Shown here in pieces: positions 10,090-21,645 of a stretch of 64,000 nt of DNA (its first letter is position 1; every line of letters starts with the position of its first letter). Both the position numbers and the translations under genes were made by a program. The DNA lies in contig CAJNDS010002540.1 in the NCBI GenBank assembly GCA_905221605.1, forward strand, positions 1-64,000, written 5' to 3'. The notes below the pieces were generated by a model. It did not search any database. It had not been told where the DNA came from and saw nothing but the letters and a program-made list of their open reading frames with translations. The DNA is from Symbiodinium natans (Eukaryota > Sar > Dinophyceae > Suessiales > Symbiodiniaceae).

Positions 10090-12010
10090 GCATATTTTCA
10101 GCTCTTGCGCTTTTCAGGAACCAAGAGATCTTCAGTAGACTTCGATATATCCGGGAAAATTTTGCTCCACTTGATAAAGAGCCAAAAAAGCTAATCTTGA
10201 GTAAGTCTGAGTCCACGCTCCACACTCAAATTTTCAACCAAACCCTGAGCCCTCACCAGGGCCTCATCGTGCAAGACCAGGCTGGACTTTGCGAAGTAGT
10301 CCAGCTTTTGAGTTTCCTTGTGCCTGGAAAAAATGTCGGCTTTTTCGGGGGGCCTATGAGGGCCCTGGAGTGGTCTTGCCAACCTCCCAGAAGGGACTCT
10401 GGGTCGAATCATCGAATCACTGGGCCGAGCTTCTCTGGTACTCTGGAGAGTGCAACAACCCTTTTCTCAGAGGGCTTACCCGCAGGGGCCCGAACCCCAA
10501 ATGCCAATCAGGATCATAAACCATATTGGGGGATGTTAGGGGTTGCCCTGCACCTCGGACACTGCTACAACCCTGTGCTTCCGAGGAACATCTTCGACAC
10601 CAAGGAGAGGCCGATCAACTCGTTGCAATCAGAAACGTGTCCGAACCTCTTTGCTTCTTTAGGGCAGAAGGATGTTTTGATAAGAGTGGTCATAGAGCGA
10701 TGAAACCAAAAGGGGATGGGGGGGGGGAGAGGAGGAAATTCGCCTCGGCTTCCTGCCGAGAAGCGTTTGGAACAAGCAGATACGGATCCGGTCCCCTTCT
10801 AACCCAACCGCCAAATTTCCCCCCACCCCCCTCCCCGCCCTGTGGGAGGAGGTGCTGCAAACCGATGCCATGGGGGTTCCGCATGTCGGTGGCTACTATA
10901 CAGTGTTTTAGGGCTTTTTGGTCTTTTTTCTAGGATGCGCTGAGACCGCCGGACCCCCCCCACCCCTCTTGGGACCTTGCCTGGGATGCCTGGAACCCTT
11001 CCCTGCACCCCCCTTCTTTCCTCCTTTCCTGTGGGCCAGCCGGCTACCGAGACGGCGCAAGCGATTGCAGGGGTCTTTTCTGCGGCTGAGGTTGAACGAG
11101 AGGCCACCCCTCCCCTTCCCTCTGGAAGGGAGCCGAAAGTTGCAAATCAGAGCTGAGGATTTGTAATCCATCGACATGGCTTAGCCCTGAGTTTCGCGAT
11201 CTGTTCCGTGTAGCGTTCCGTCCAGTCCAGGGGTTCTTAGTTCTTAGAGGCCCTGTTTCCGGTGCTTCTTTTGCACAGTTGCGGGAGTAGAGGGTAAGAT
11301 CCTGAGCAAAGGCAGCAACGCACACGTGAGACGCTGAGAGTTTAGATGGGGCGTCTCTGCAAACGCTCGACCTCACTCGGAAGTCTACTTTCTTCCACCC
11401 AATTGTGCTCAATCCTCGAACTGCAGCAATAGACGTGCTCTGTATCCTCACAAGCCCAGGAGCTTCCCGACAAAGAAGTCCACATCCATGACCTTCAGAG
11501 GAAGTCAAACTCGGACTAGAAATCTAACATCATCTAACAGACCCTGGCTGTTTGTGACCAAACAGGTCCTGTGGCACAGGTGCATGCTGAACACTTCTGC
11601 ATGTGCAATCTCCGGGATTACCGAAGCACTGCCTCGGTATTCCGAAATCTGCGGCTACATTCGAAGTGTGACAAAAGGGAACTGTACAAGCCAAGCAACG
11701 GGACCGAAAAGCCAAAGGCAAATATGGAGTTGCAATGCAGACAAGGTAGCCGCGCAACCGCCGCACAACTACACACGTCTCGTCTACCCAGCAGCGAAGA
11801 AGCTTGGGAGACTCAGAACCCAACAACAGATTCAGATAAGCATCGCTACAGGCTCATGGCCCCACCCTGCCTTTCATTCCCCTCGAAGAACCCGAAGTTC
11901 TAAACCCGGAAGCCCGAAACCCTCAGCTCAACTCAAGACCCCCCTAAACCCTAAACGCTAAACCCTAAACCTTATAAGCCCTAACACCCCTCAATTCCGC
12001 TGAGACTGGG
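10090..12010 (-). other. Mostly intronic, weak exon candidates
   Basis: Collinear with 33,360-34,745 of copy B. Possible short coding pieces are 10,250-10,310 (KLDYFAKSSLVLHDEA in both copies) and 11,170-11,230 (a stretch ending in EQIAKLRAKPC; copy B has QQIAKFRAEPC). I could not place splice sites. Telomere-like CCCTAAA repeats lie at 11,938-11,971. Confidence 0.4.
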
Positions 12011-12015
12011 ATGAC

Positions 12016-12072
12016 CTGAACTTGGCACATCTCGTCGACATAGGTGGCCATTTCGTGCGCCATCGTCGATTC
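12016..12072 (-). CDS. Gene A 57-bp exon
   Basis: 19 codons in phase 0 that read ESTMAHEMATYVDEMCQVQ. The acceptor CTGAG and donor CAG|GTCAT are conserved in copy B (34,749-34,805). The two differences between copies are synonymous. Sequence outside these borders diverges faster. Confidence 0.7.
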
Positions 12073-12427
12073 CTCAGACTCAATATATGCAGTTTTAGGG
12101 GTTGGGGGGGTGAGCTACAAGCAGCTCTACTTCATGCACAAACTGGACACGAAATTCCATGAAGGTATACGAATTCCATGAAGGTATACGCTGAATAACT
12201 ATGCCTCCTCTTTGCGTTTTTTTGGTGCAAGGTTTTGGATTGAAAATGTGGTCAAGCTCGCACATCCCATTGACAGAGGAGAAGAGTTCAGAGCCAACTT
12301 AGGAGAGATTCGGAACTTACCAGCTACAGGATTCAGGGCTGCAGATAAAAAGGGCTTGGTCTGGTTTTGCTGCTTTCATCAGAAAGGGGAATACTGTGCA
12401 TGTCGAGGGCATCTTGTGTAGCTTCAC

Positions 12428-12527
12428 AAAACAGACCCAAGGCTCCATCGTGGACATCTCGCTGTCGCTTTTCATGATGCTGAGCTCCTCCTTCATGAGC
12501 TCCTTCCCTTCTTCGCCCTTTCCACAC
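12428..12527 (-). CDS. Gene A exon (charged helical)
   Basis: 100 bp (1 nt plus 33 codons) that read CGKGEEGKELMKEELSIMKS and end in STMEPWVCF, with donor TTTT|GTGAAG. The copy B counterpart (35,541-35,640) has the same length with one synonymous change and four replacements. The Glu/Lys pattern suggests a helix. Confidence 0.7.
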
Positions 12528-12731
12528 CTCGGATCGGCGCACAGGAGGACGTACCCCAAGGATCTTTTCTTACGTGCTCGAGGCCTGCTCACAAACGAGA
12601 GCTCTGGGAGGGCATCTGCATCTTCTTTTTGGGTTTTTTGAAGGTTTTTCGTCCACTTCTCGAGGCCTGATCGCGACAAAGCTGTTTTCAGGAGTGATCT
12701 GCATCTTGTTTTTAGGCACTGTGTTTATTAT

Positions 12732-12741
<10 letters not shown>

Positions 12742-12762
<21 letters not shown>

Positions 12763-12764
12763 GG
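12742..12764. repeat. Homopolymer T12-G23
   Basis: A T run (12,730-12,741) passes directly into 23 G on the plus strand. The counterpart in copy B (near 35,853) is short, so the run expanded in copy A or shrank in B. It is intronic. Confidence 0.9.
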
Positions 12765-13009
12765 AAAGGAGGGGGGGAGGGTGGGGATTCCCATGCTGTT
12801 CACTTCGCCCCGTTTGCTGATTTTCCTTTAAGCTCATTCCACATACGAAAAGAAAAATCCAAGACTTCGACATTACATCCGCCCTCTGCCTTTCTTCGAG
12901 TCGCGACTTGCGAGAATTGTTGGGGTGGAGATTCCCACTGCTCCAGTGCATTTTGCTGCGGAGCTGACATTCAGCTAGCTTTTCCTGAATTCGTATTCTC
13001 TACTTATAC

Positions 13010-13060
13010 AGCGCATGTCATCCGCCCAAACAGGTTGACCCTCGAGCCACTTGGTTGTTC
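13010..13060 (-). CDS. Gene A exon candidate
   Basis: It reads TKWLEGQPVWADDMR and ends at a donor T|GTATA shared with copy B (36,056). Copy B reads TRWLEVQPIWADDMR. The acceptor differs between the copies, so the 5' edge is approximate. Confidence 0.45.
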
Positions 13061-13590
13061 TTCGGTTCATGATTTGCGAGACTTGACTCGGGCTGGAGAT
13101 TCCTACTGTTCGGATTTTGAACTTCATCCTAAAACAGAAGGCGGAGATTGCTCGCCCCAGAAGAGTCTGCGTACAGAAGCCGCCGCTGACTCGACATGTG
13201 AGGGTCGTTCTCAATCAATCATGGTCCTGATTGTAGTAAGCAGCCTTGTATGGAGGGCAGCTCCCCCCAAACAAAACTCAGTTCAGAAAAAAAACCGGCA
13301 AAAAGGCGCAGGGGAGACACCATGAATCAATGAATCGTATGGGAGCTTCGCACTTGACCACAGTGTTGGCAGGGTGCATGTTTTGGCCCGTAGACAAGGG
13401 CCAGAGGCCCAAAACAGAGACAAAGGGTCATGTTACCCAAGGTTTTTTACGATGCCAAATTCGCAAAAATGCTATGCGGCGTCTTTTGAGACCCCCATTT
13501 GCGGGCATTTGCGGGTTTTACGATATTAGGAGTACCTTATTTTAAGGGGATCCTACTATTAAACCACCCGCATTTCTGGACATCCCAATC

Positions 13591-13678
13591 CGTGCAGAAG
13601 AAGCCGAGACACATCTCGGCCATCAGCTTCATCTTGGCTGCAAACTCTTCCACCGCTTCCTTGAAACAGATGCCGTTT
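13591..13678 (-). CDS. Gene A exon
   Basis: 88 bp after a CTTAG acceptor that read NGICFKEAVEEFAAKMKLM and then AEMCLGFFCT. Copy B (36,558-36,645) has the same length with one synonymous change and three replacements. Right after ACG copy B has an in-frame stop, so the exon must end there or before; the only dinucleotide available is GA, a minority donor type known in dinoflagellates. Confidence 0.6.
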
Positions 13679-13980
13679 CTAAGGTGAGATGTAGTGTGAT
13701 TTCCATGCCGGTTTATGTGCATATTTCCCTAAACCCTAGTAGTACTTGTGCTTGAAGCTGGCGATTCGCATTCTATGCTAGTAAGACGAGCAAGACAGGG
13801 AGGGCACAGCGGACTTGACCGCAAGAGCACGCCCCAAAACCCCAACATGGATAGAATCACGGTAACATGTTTACGGCACCGTAAACTGGGCCCTCCCCTC
13901 ACACAACCCTGAGAGCAACAAAAAGCGGCCCCAAAAAGATCCCTCAGAAAAAAGAGAAATGAACGTTAAACGGGCACACC

Positions 13981-14057
13981 CGTGGCCTGGCTGAGATGGG
14001 AACCCGACAGGGTCTCGCGGATTGAAGCCTCGAACTCTCGGTGGGCGATCTCCTCAT
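13981..14057 (-). CDS. Gene A exon
   Basis: 77 bp after an ACAAG acceptor that read EEIAHREFEASIRETLSGS and then HLSQAT. Copy B (37,273-37,349) is identical over the exon while the flanks differ. The donor is a GT just after the ACG codon. Confidence 0.65.
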
Positions 14058-14451
14058 CTTGTCTCCAGTGGGTGAGTGGAGGGCCTTTTGCCAAGGATCC
14101 GCTTCAGTCCCTACGCCAAAGGGCAAGTTGTCCTCTCCCCGGCTTTGGAAGGGGCTTCGTGCATGTAGACTTGGGAGGTTGCAAGACCTTCTAGGGATAC
14201 AGAATCTATGTAACAACCCTGCACTAAGCGGTCAACATCAGTCAGTGTGTCCTTCAAAAGAACGGGTGTCAACTTCGAGACCAGACTTTCCAAAGAAGAC
14301 GGGCCCAGCATGCAGCGTAGGCATTTCTTCATTGCCGCAGTGCTTTTTGGCCGACAACCGTCCGAGCAAACAGAAAGACCCTCACAACAAGCAAGGCCTT
14401 TGAGTTTGTCAGCCTTGTCATGTTTGTCAGGCTCCTCCGCGGCTTGTCGAC

Positions 14452-14521
14452 CTGCCATCTTCACGGCCTCCACGGTGGCTTCATCATCGTTCCACCCGGT
14501 GCCGAACTCGCTGAGGCTGAT
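14452..14521 (-). CDS. Gene A exon
   Basis: 70 bp after a GGGCAG acceptor that read ISLSEFGTGWNDDEATVEAV and then KMA, with donor CAG|GTCGAC. Copy B (37,731-37,800) differs by one synonymous base. The frame stays open past the donor (GRQAAEEPDKHDK), so the exon may be longer. Confidence 0.65.
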
Positions 14522-15093
14522 CTGCCCCAAGGAAGGGGGGAGGGAAGGGGGAGAAGGTGTGCTGGTTCCCTTAAGGAGCTCCAGGCTTAAGGTTTAAAAG
14601 GCACTAACCGCGCACTCCTCTCTGATCCCTGGGTATCTAGAGGGCAACTTGAGCATTTTACGAGCTTGCGCAACACTCAGACCTCTGTTGTCCATCCACA
14701 CAGGATCGGAACTGGACAAATCCCTCAAGACAGAAACGCACACAGGATGAACTCGGAGGAATGTAGGTCCCCGCTCGATCTACAGAGTTCAAGTCCAAGG
14801 CACCAGAATTCTTCTGCATGAAGAGATATGAAGAGTGTTGTATTCGGGGAGCTCATTGTCAGGGTGCCTTTCCTAGACATTGATCTTGAAAGTTCTCGGG
14901 TTGCGTCTATGCAGTGCGCTGGCTACCACGTTCTTGATGGCCGGAGACACGCTGCATTCTTTGAACATGCCGTGGCTTTTGCGGAACGTGCATAAGTCCC
15001 TATGAAGCTCAGACATTCCTGATAGACTACCACAACAATTTTGTCTCCAGGGAGGGGGAGCTTCTGCCGACTACAGAAGGTGGAACTCGCTGC

Positions 15094-15138
15094 CTTGGCC
15101 CGCACCAGGCGTGTGATGACTTCCGCTTGCCGGACCTT
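15094..15138 (-). CDS. Gene A 45-bp exon with GC donor
   Basis: 15 codons in phase 0 that read KVRQAEVITRLVRAK, with acceptor CTTAAG and donor CCAAG|GCAGCG. Copy B (38,491-38,535) has one synonymous difference and the same GC donor. Confidence 0.55.
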
Positions 15139-15613
15139 CTTAAGGATGCCAGGACCAACAGAAAGAGCATGTCATCTACAGATGCAGGAAACGCTGCAAT
15201 TCCCCTCAAGTCTTTGTTCTGCCTAGAGCAAGTGCTGCTATTTATGTGGCATCCCACCACAAAAAGCGTTGCTGAGGGTCGATTCTGGAACGCCAAAAGT
15301 TGCAAGCAAGCCGATGAAGGCCCAGGAGCACAAGATTGATTGCAAGCGCTCTGAACAAACGTGAAGCTAGCAAGTCCCCGTGCGTAGAAGCAATCGTGTT
15401 CAACCATCACATCACTTGTGCTTGCACTCCTGCTCCTCAGCATACAACAACTTACGCATGTTTTGCACATCTACCCGTCTGCAGGAACGCAAGACATCAG
15501 GACATTTTCACGCTTTAACAAAGAGCTTGGGATGTCTCGCCCATGTCCTAGTCACGCTTCTCACAATCTTCCTGTAGCGCTACTCCCTGTTCTCATCACT
15601 ACTCTCTCAACAC

Positions 15614-15718
15614 CAACGTCGAGGCCTTGTTCAGCCTTGCGAGCTTCCAATCGTCCGTCTCGGCTTCCACCATTCGTTGCGCCAAACAGTGGTCGACGGC
15701 CGTGATGATCTTGTCAGC
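15614..15718 (-). CDS. Gene A 105-bp exon
   Basis: 35 codons in phase 0 that read ADKIITAVDHCLAQRMVEAE and then TDDWKLARLNKASTL. The acceptor is GTGAG and the donor TTG|GTGTTG. All four differences from copy B (38,948-39,052) are synonymous. Function unknown; the pattern suggests helices. Confidence 0.75.
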
Positions 15719-15719
15719 C

Positions 15720-16374
15720 TCACGACCGTGTTAGGGAACGGGGAAGCCACGCAGAATGTAAAGGAATATAGGGTAGTGTAGGGGGCTTGTGAAGATAGCA
15801 GGCCTGTTTTTGGAAGCACATCTTTGTGAGAGATGCCCATGCTTGACTCTGTGCAGTGCCATGGCCACCTACATGGGCCTATACATTTTGGGGGGAGGGG
15901 GGAGGGGCGACCCCCCCCCCCGTCGGTAGGCAAACCCAAGTCTGAATTACTGTGCCGGACTCATCGTGCCGATCGAGACAAATTTTCCACACACGGCTTT
16001 TTGACCTAGATCAACAACATACTAGTCTCACATCCTTCAAGGTTCCAGTCAACACACTAGAACTGTATGTGCTACAGAATGTGGGTTGCCATACATGTCC
16101 TGCTGCAGAACCTCCCCCCCCCCCCCCCCGGCGCGCATAGGACTCCCTAACTAGGAGAAATATTCCACTTCATGGAGAACAAAGTTGGGGCTGTTTTATC
16201 AGGGGGTGGAGAGGTGTTTATCATTAGGTTGTGGGGATGAGCAGGATGCGGCATATTATGGCAAACAGCAAGATCCACAGCATTGTGAATCCCAAGTTTC
16301 GGAGGGTGTCATGGCATGAACTGACGGAAGGGTCAGCGGGACCATGGCTTTCATTTAAATTTGAGAGCTGCTGC

Positions 16375-16408
<34 letters not shown>

Positions 16409-18599
16409 ACTCCGTGTCTGCATCCTTGTATTTGCTGTTGACACTTTCATCAATGAAGTAGCGGCGCCACCTGCTGCCGAATCCTGTGGGTCCCTACTCC
16501 CCACGCAAACTCGACTTCGGACGTCCGGAAAACCTTTGTGAACATCGAAAACCATCATGGTGACTGCTGTAGCTATGTATATGTGTATGTGTATTATACA
16601 CATATAATATGTATATGTGCATGTACATGTATGCATGTATAAGCAAGGCCCAACCCCCCCCCCCCGCCCAACACAAAAAACAGGCGACAAAGGAAAGGCC
16701 TCAACTTCGGCAGCGGAGGTTTCGTTGGACTGGAGAAAACTCGGGTCCGATGTGACCGATGTGACCTTGAAGGCCACGCCTTCATTAACGATCAGAAGGA
16801 CCAGCACGCAGACGTACCTGGAGAGTGACGAGGACATGTAAGCACATGCTTGCAGCACCGAAGGAGTCTTTGGCGTATGCAGTTGCGCTACATCCGACCC
16901 TGTGCTGTCAGGGATCTGTGTTGAAGGCTTTCTGGTCACTACGCAGGTCTTCTACAGGTATCCTCCTTTCGGACAAAGTCACCTCCGTGCTGGTGAAGCA
17001 GAACGCTTCATTGCTGCAAGAGAAATTTTATCTATAAATTACCTAGGCTCAGAAGCACACTCCTGCGAGCCACACACAGCAGGCAGTCGGACACATGTAA
17101 GCTTACTGCCTTGCGGCATCTTGCGGCATCTTGCAGCCATTCCATCAACATCTACCCTCATTCTATTGCAATCTCCGCGCCGATATTAGGAGTTTCCGGA
17201 ATTAGGGGTACCTTCTTGGGGCCCTTTGTATTTTGAGGTCTATGCTAAGGGTCGCCCATTACCGGAAACTCTCATATTCTCGTGTTTGTTGTCTGGCGTT
17301 TAATTCAAGAGCTAAGGCAAGGCTTCTGTCAAACCCCTCAGAGATCAACTTGAGGCTCTGAAGCTGTGCTGACCTGCCCGTGCGTTTGCAGCAAGATACT
17401 CGATGGAATCCGAGGATTAAAACTCCTTGTTTCGTGCCCCTCCATGCCTTGCACACTCGCGATATCGTTCTGGTGCCCTGCTGTTCTCTTCTGACGCCCA
17501 TGATGCCCTTGAAGTTTTGATGCTTTCAGCCCTCTTAAAAGGGTAGCTCAGGGTAGCTCGCCTCACGGGCCTCGTAGACTGGGCAGCTTTTAGAAAAGCT
17601 ATGCTGGCATCGAGCTTTTCCGGACTTCATTTCTGGCTTCCAGACACAACAGCTGCAAGTGGCCCTCATGTCAGGCACTACGTCTCATACCTCAACCTCG
17701 CGGTTGTCCGCATTCCTCGCCAGCAACCAGGGCTCTCGACCCGTTCCGGTAGCGATCTGGAACTAAGCTTCCACAACATGATTCTCGCATCCAGAAGGCA
17801 TAGAGGTATACATCAGCCTGGTACCATCAATCGTTGCCCTTTCCGGCGCCGGCATAGCGCAGCTGGAGTGGGCCTGATTGTGGTCAAAAAGAAGCCCGTG
17901 CTTCAGATGTGCCCTGAATGGTTTGCAAATCGAATTGGTGAGGGCTTTGTTTTCATGAGGGCCCAGAACTCAACATGTTCGGGTCCTGGGCGGCCGGACA
18001 GTGGAAGGGTGACCGTAACCAGGTGTCGTCTTGGGATGGCCCGGAGACGTTCGGCCAGTTCGTCACCGAGGTTATACAAACTGGAACCAGATTTAGGACT
18101 AGGAGCCCCCGATACATCGGCGACATAGAGCGGCAACCACTGCTGGGAACAAGGTGGTTGACAACTGAGAAGCGTTGCCATGGTGGCAGTGCCACAACGC
18201 GCAAAGGCCTCATCTTCCAACATGGAGCAAGCGGTTGGCGGCTGAGCTTCTTTTGGTAGGGAAGCTGCATGCCACATGGCCGGTAAGCTAAACGCAGCTG
18301 TGGAACGCAGCTAATGGCGCATTCGCGTCGAACCATCAGATCAACGCCAAGCCATCATGCCAACGGGCGCACGGCAAGCTGCAGCTTTCGGGCTCCTATG
18401 AAGTGGCACCGGATTGCACCCCGCATTAGGACCGTACCGACGAGAGTCGAAGGTGGAGGGGGATCGAGACCCAGATCTCCCCGAGCCCAAGCGAATTCAA
18501 AGGTCACGTCGCAGTATTGTGCAATCACGCGATGTCCCACGCGCTGGGAACAAGCAAGCTCTTGCCCGAGACCCGGTACGCTGCTGAAGTTAACGCATC
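15720..18599 (-). other. Intronic, with one weak exon candidate
   Basis: Collinear with 39,060-41,740 of copy B. A possible exon lies at 16,690-16,770, where both copies keep FLQSNETSAAEVEAFPLS. Other features are a 32-base C run (16,376-16,407) and a TATG/TGTA-rich stretch (16,572-16,640). I see no other supported gene. Confidence 0.4.
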
Positions 18600-18724
18600 G
18601 ACTCAGGTGGGCAGCCCCGTCACTTGTGCCCACGCGATCGCGGTCACTTGTGCCCACGCGGTTTCGGGTCACTTGCGCCCACGTACCCCGTCACTTGTGC
18701 CCACGTACCCCGTCACTTGTGCCC

Positions 18725-19559
18725 ACGTTTCTGGGGGGGTGGGGGGGTGGGGAGGGGGGGGGGGATAAGAATAAGCTTGTTTGAGGCGGTCAACACAACC
18801 ACATCCAGTCAACCACATCCAGTCCCAACGGGTGAGGAGGAGGGGGGGGGAGGGGAGGGGGGGGACAAGAATAACATCCAGTCACCCGCCCTGCAACGGG
18901 CGGGGGGGAGGGGAGGGGGGGGGGATAAGAATAAGCTTGTTTGAAACGGGTGAGGGGAGGGGCGGAGGGGGGGCAACACAACCACATCCAGTCAACCACA
19001 TCCAGTCCTAACGGGTGAGGGAGGGGGGAGGGGGGGGGGGGAGGGGGGGGGGGGACAAGAATAAGCTTGTTTGACGCCCCTGCAAACCGGGGGGGGGGGG
19101 GGGGGTGGGGGGGGGGGAGGGGGGGGGGATAAGAATAACCTTGTTTCATGCCACACACCACACCCAGTCACCCGCCCTGGAAACGGGTGAGGGGAGGGAC
19201 CACATCCAGTCAACCACATCCAGTCCTAACGGGTGAGGGAGGGGGGAGGGGGGTGGAGGGGGGGGACAAGAAAAAGCTTGTTTGACGCGCTCAACACAAC
19301 CGCATCCAGTCACCCGCCCTGCAACGGGGGGAGGGGGGGGGGGGAAGGGGGGGGGATAAGAATAAGCTTGTTTGACGCCACACACCACACCCAGTCACCC
19401 GCCCTGGAAACGGGTGAGGGGAGGGGGGAGGGGGGGCAACACAACCACATCCAGTCAACCACATCCAGTCCTAACGGGGGAGGGAGGGGGGAGGGGGGTG
19501 GAGGGGGGGGACCAGTCACCCGCCCTGGCAACGGGGGAGGGGGGGGGGGGGGGGGGGGC
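18725..19559 (+). repeat. G-rich compound minisatellite
   Basis: Blocks of 15-40 nearly pure G (with single A or T) alternate with AGAATAAGCTTGTTTGA (18,769; 18,928; 19,057; 19,362 and variants) and CACATCCAGTCAACCACATC pieces. The G-rich strand is the plus strand and has many G-quadruplex-compatible runs. The pieces are shuffled rather than in one fixed unit. Confidence 0.85.
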
Positions 19560-20000
19560 GGCTGACCGTGCAGGGCGCATTGGTCAACAACAGTCGTTTT
19601 TTATGCCCCTGAACCCAGAAGGAACTGACCCGAGGCCTTGTGTGGAAAGCTTCCCTCGGGTCAGATGCCTGTAAACACCCAGCCCCCCCTTTCCCCCTTC
19701 CCCCTCCACCCCCTCCCAAGCACTCCGGCTGACCGTGCAGGGCGCATCAGGCAACAACAGTCGTTTTTTTGCCCCTCCAAACCCGAACCCTGGACCCAGA
19801 AACAACTGACCTGAGGCCTTGCGTGGAAGGCCTTCCTAGGGTCAGATGTCTGTAGACGCCCAGCCCGCCCAAGCCCCCCCTCCCCCCCTTCCCCCTCCAC
19901 CCCCTCCCAAGCACTGCGGCTGACCGTGCAGGGCTCCCCCTGCGGCTGACCGTGCAGGGCGCGTTGGTCAACAACAGTCGTTTTTGCCCCTCGAAACCCC
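19560..20000. repeat. Tandem repeat, unit about 167-190 bp
   Basis: GGCTGACCGTGCAGGG starts units at 19,560, 19,727, 19,918 and 19,944. The first two units share the order AACAACAGTCGTTTTTT, CCCGAGGCCTTG or CCTGAGGCCTTG, GGGTCAGATG, then a C-rich block. It lies inside the second inserted element. Confidence 0.85.
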
Positions 20001-20591
20001 CCCCCATCCCCCCTCCCCTCACCCGTTTCCTGGGCGGGTGACTGGGTGTTGTGTGTGGCGACAGGTGGCAGGGGCAGAGAGCCTGCCGGATGTGGCAGGG
20101 ACGCGACTTTTCAACCGACAAACACCTCATCCTGTGGCCCTGCCATATTTTAAGACCGAAAGGTGGGCACAAGTGACAGGTCTGCGTTTTGGCGGGAGGT
20201 GGCCCAAAGTGCGGCCCTGCTGTGATTTGAGGCACGTACGCGGGCACAAGTGACCCGCGTAAGGCGGGCACAACTGACCAGCCTAAAGCGGGCACAAGCG
20301 ACCGGTCTGCCGACGACTCAGAGGGGTCACCGCCGTTGTCCTCTCGAGGGCTCGAGGACCCGCCCTTGTAGTTTGTTGGGGCCGTTTCGCACTCAGTGCT
20401 CTCCGCTTGTATGGATGTCAGCAAGGTGGGCAGCCCCAACACTGAGGACAGCCGATGCACTCTGGCACCCACGTCCTGAATCCGAGGATCTAGTTCAATC
20501 TAGTTCCCCTAAACTGCCACTCGCTGCCCGCATCAAAACAACATAGGAAACCGCGAGCCCAGCTTCGTGGAATAGGGTGGCACCCACTTGC

Positions 20592-20620
20592 ACCAATGCC
20601 GACATGGGCAACTTCGATTC
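20592..20620 (-). CDS. Gene A partial exon with GC donor
   Basis: Only the last ~29 bases of the exon seen in copy B (NCPCRHW) are shared; homology then stops. Here the donor is GGT|GCAAGT, while copy B has GGT|GTAAGT. The 5' part of this exon and the true start of gene A are not resolved. Confidence 0.45.
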
Positions 20621-20967
20621 CCCAGAGCATTCTCGGGCTTCTTCCCTGTTGACAACGCTCCTTTGCGTGTCTGACACAGGTGAGGACTTGTGTGCAGTTG
20701 ACTGATTCCTCCCTCTAAAAAGTCTGAGGAGAGAAGCCGCGCCCGAAAGGCACATTGTGCTCTTCTGTGCTTTACATACTCCCAGGGGGCTTTTTTGCCT
20801 GCGCCCGAACTGAGAGGAGCTGGCGCCCCGTGAGGTGATCGCTTGCTCTCAAAAAAAAGTACGTGCCCAACGTGCCAGCGTGCCAAAGTGCTGCATCTGA
20901 GGGCAGCGTGAACACAGACATGGCCTATGGGCCAAGCAACCATGGAGGCATGCAGGTATGTGGTACC

Positions 20968-21540
20968 TTTTTCTTCTTCTGACTTGGAAAGCACGGCTCC
21001 AGAGTCAGAGATCAGAGAGCTGTTGCAGACCGCAGACCGCAAGGGCAGGTTCATGCTCGGTTCAGCAATATGTACAGCTCCAGATCAGCGGAGCTTTGAA
21101 TTTCCAGATCAGCGGAACTTGAATGCCCCCCCTCTTCATCTCGTAAGAGGAGGTGCATCAGAAGATGGAACCAGAATTCTGTACAGTAGGAGCTTGGAAG
21201 ATCTCGATGTGCAGACTGCGTGCGCATCTGTGCGTTCGCCCGAACTTCGTGCTCTCGTCTGCTAGAAGCGCTGAATGAAAGCCTTTGAGATCTGGGAGAA
21301 CTGAAAGAACAAACTTGGGGATCTAAGGATTAGTGTTACTATTCTTCGGACTTGGAAAGCACGGCTCCAGAGTGAGAGATCAGAGAGCTGTTGCAGACCG
21401 CAAGGAAAAGTTCATGCTCGGTACAGCTATATGCACAGCTGCCGATCAGCGGAACTTGCATTTCCCAGATCAGCGCAACCCAAATTTCCGCATCTCAGTA
21501 CGAGGAGGTGCATCACAGACGTAAGGATCTAAAGATTAGT
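20968..21540. repeat. Two direct copies of a ~190-bp repeat
   Basis: 20,970-21,165 and 21,337-21,522 both run from GACTTGGAAAGCACGGCTCC through AGAGCTGTTGCAGACCGCA to GAGGTGCATCA, about 85% alike. They lie between the stop codon of the upstream gene and the start of copy A, a stretch where I find no gene. Confidence 0.85.
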
Positions 21541-21645
21541 GTGGTACTGTGGTTCGGCTAGGTCAGGAAATACAATACAAGTCTTGCGGCCGTACATAGT
21601 ACATATGTATGGAAGGAGATGGTTGGGACGTCAGCGTTTAAAAGG

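Larger units (their letters stand above)
18600..20309. mobile_element. Second copy A-specific insertion with inverted ends and tandem arrays
   Basis: Copy B joins the two flanks directly (41,725-41,757: GAAGTTAACGCATCT then CCGACGACTCAG). In copy A the same flanks are 1.7 kb apart. The left end carries about five copies of GTCACTTGTGCCCAC (18,618-18,727). The right end carries about four copies of the reverse complement, GCGGGCACAAGTGAC (20,162-20,300). The outermost 22 bases match in inverted orientation at 18 positions. Further in, the block CACCCAGTCACCCGCCCTGG (near 19,150 and 19,388) returns inverted at about 20,030-20,050. The middle is made of G-rich and 180-bp tandem arrays. I see no coding capacity. 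Confidence 0.65.
1..20621 (-). other. Segmental duplication, copy A (downstream gene copy)
   Basis: This stretch is collinear with 24,880-42,283. The shared blocks keep the same order and orientation from the CA microsatellite through the large exon (2,231-3,511 versus 26,620-27,900) to the last shared bases near 20,621. Aligned exons are much better conserved than the introns, which differ by many indels. Copy A has two private insertions of about 1.7 kb (5,349-7,020 and 18,600-20,309). The genes on it read right to left. The left end may lie outside the window. At its right end, homology to copy B stops inside the exon that carries the Thr-rich linker in copy B, so copy A lacks that linker and probably has a different 5' end. 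Confidence 0.85.

Noticed and set aside
18790-19900. Pro-rich and Gly-rich open frames
   Set aside because: Products of poly-G/poly-C arrays.
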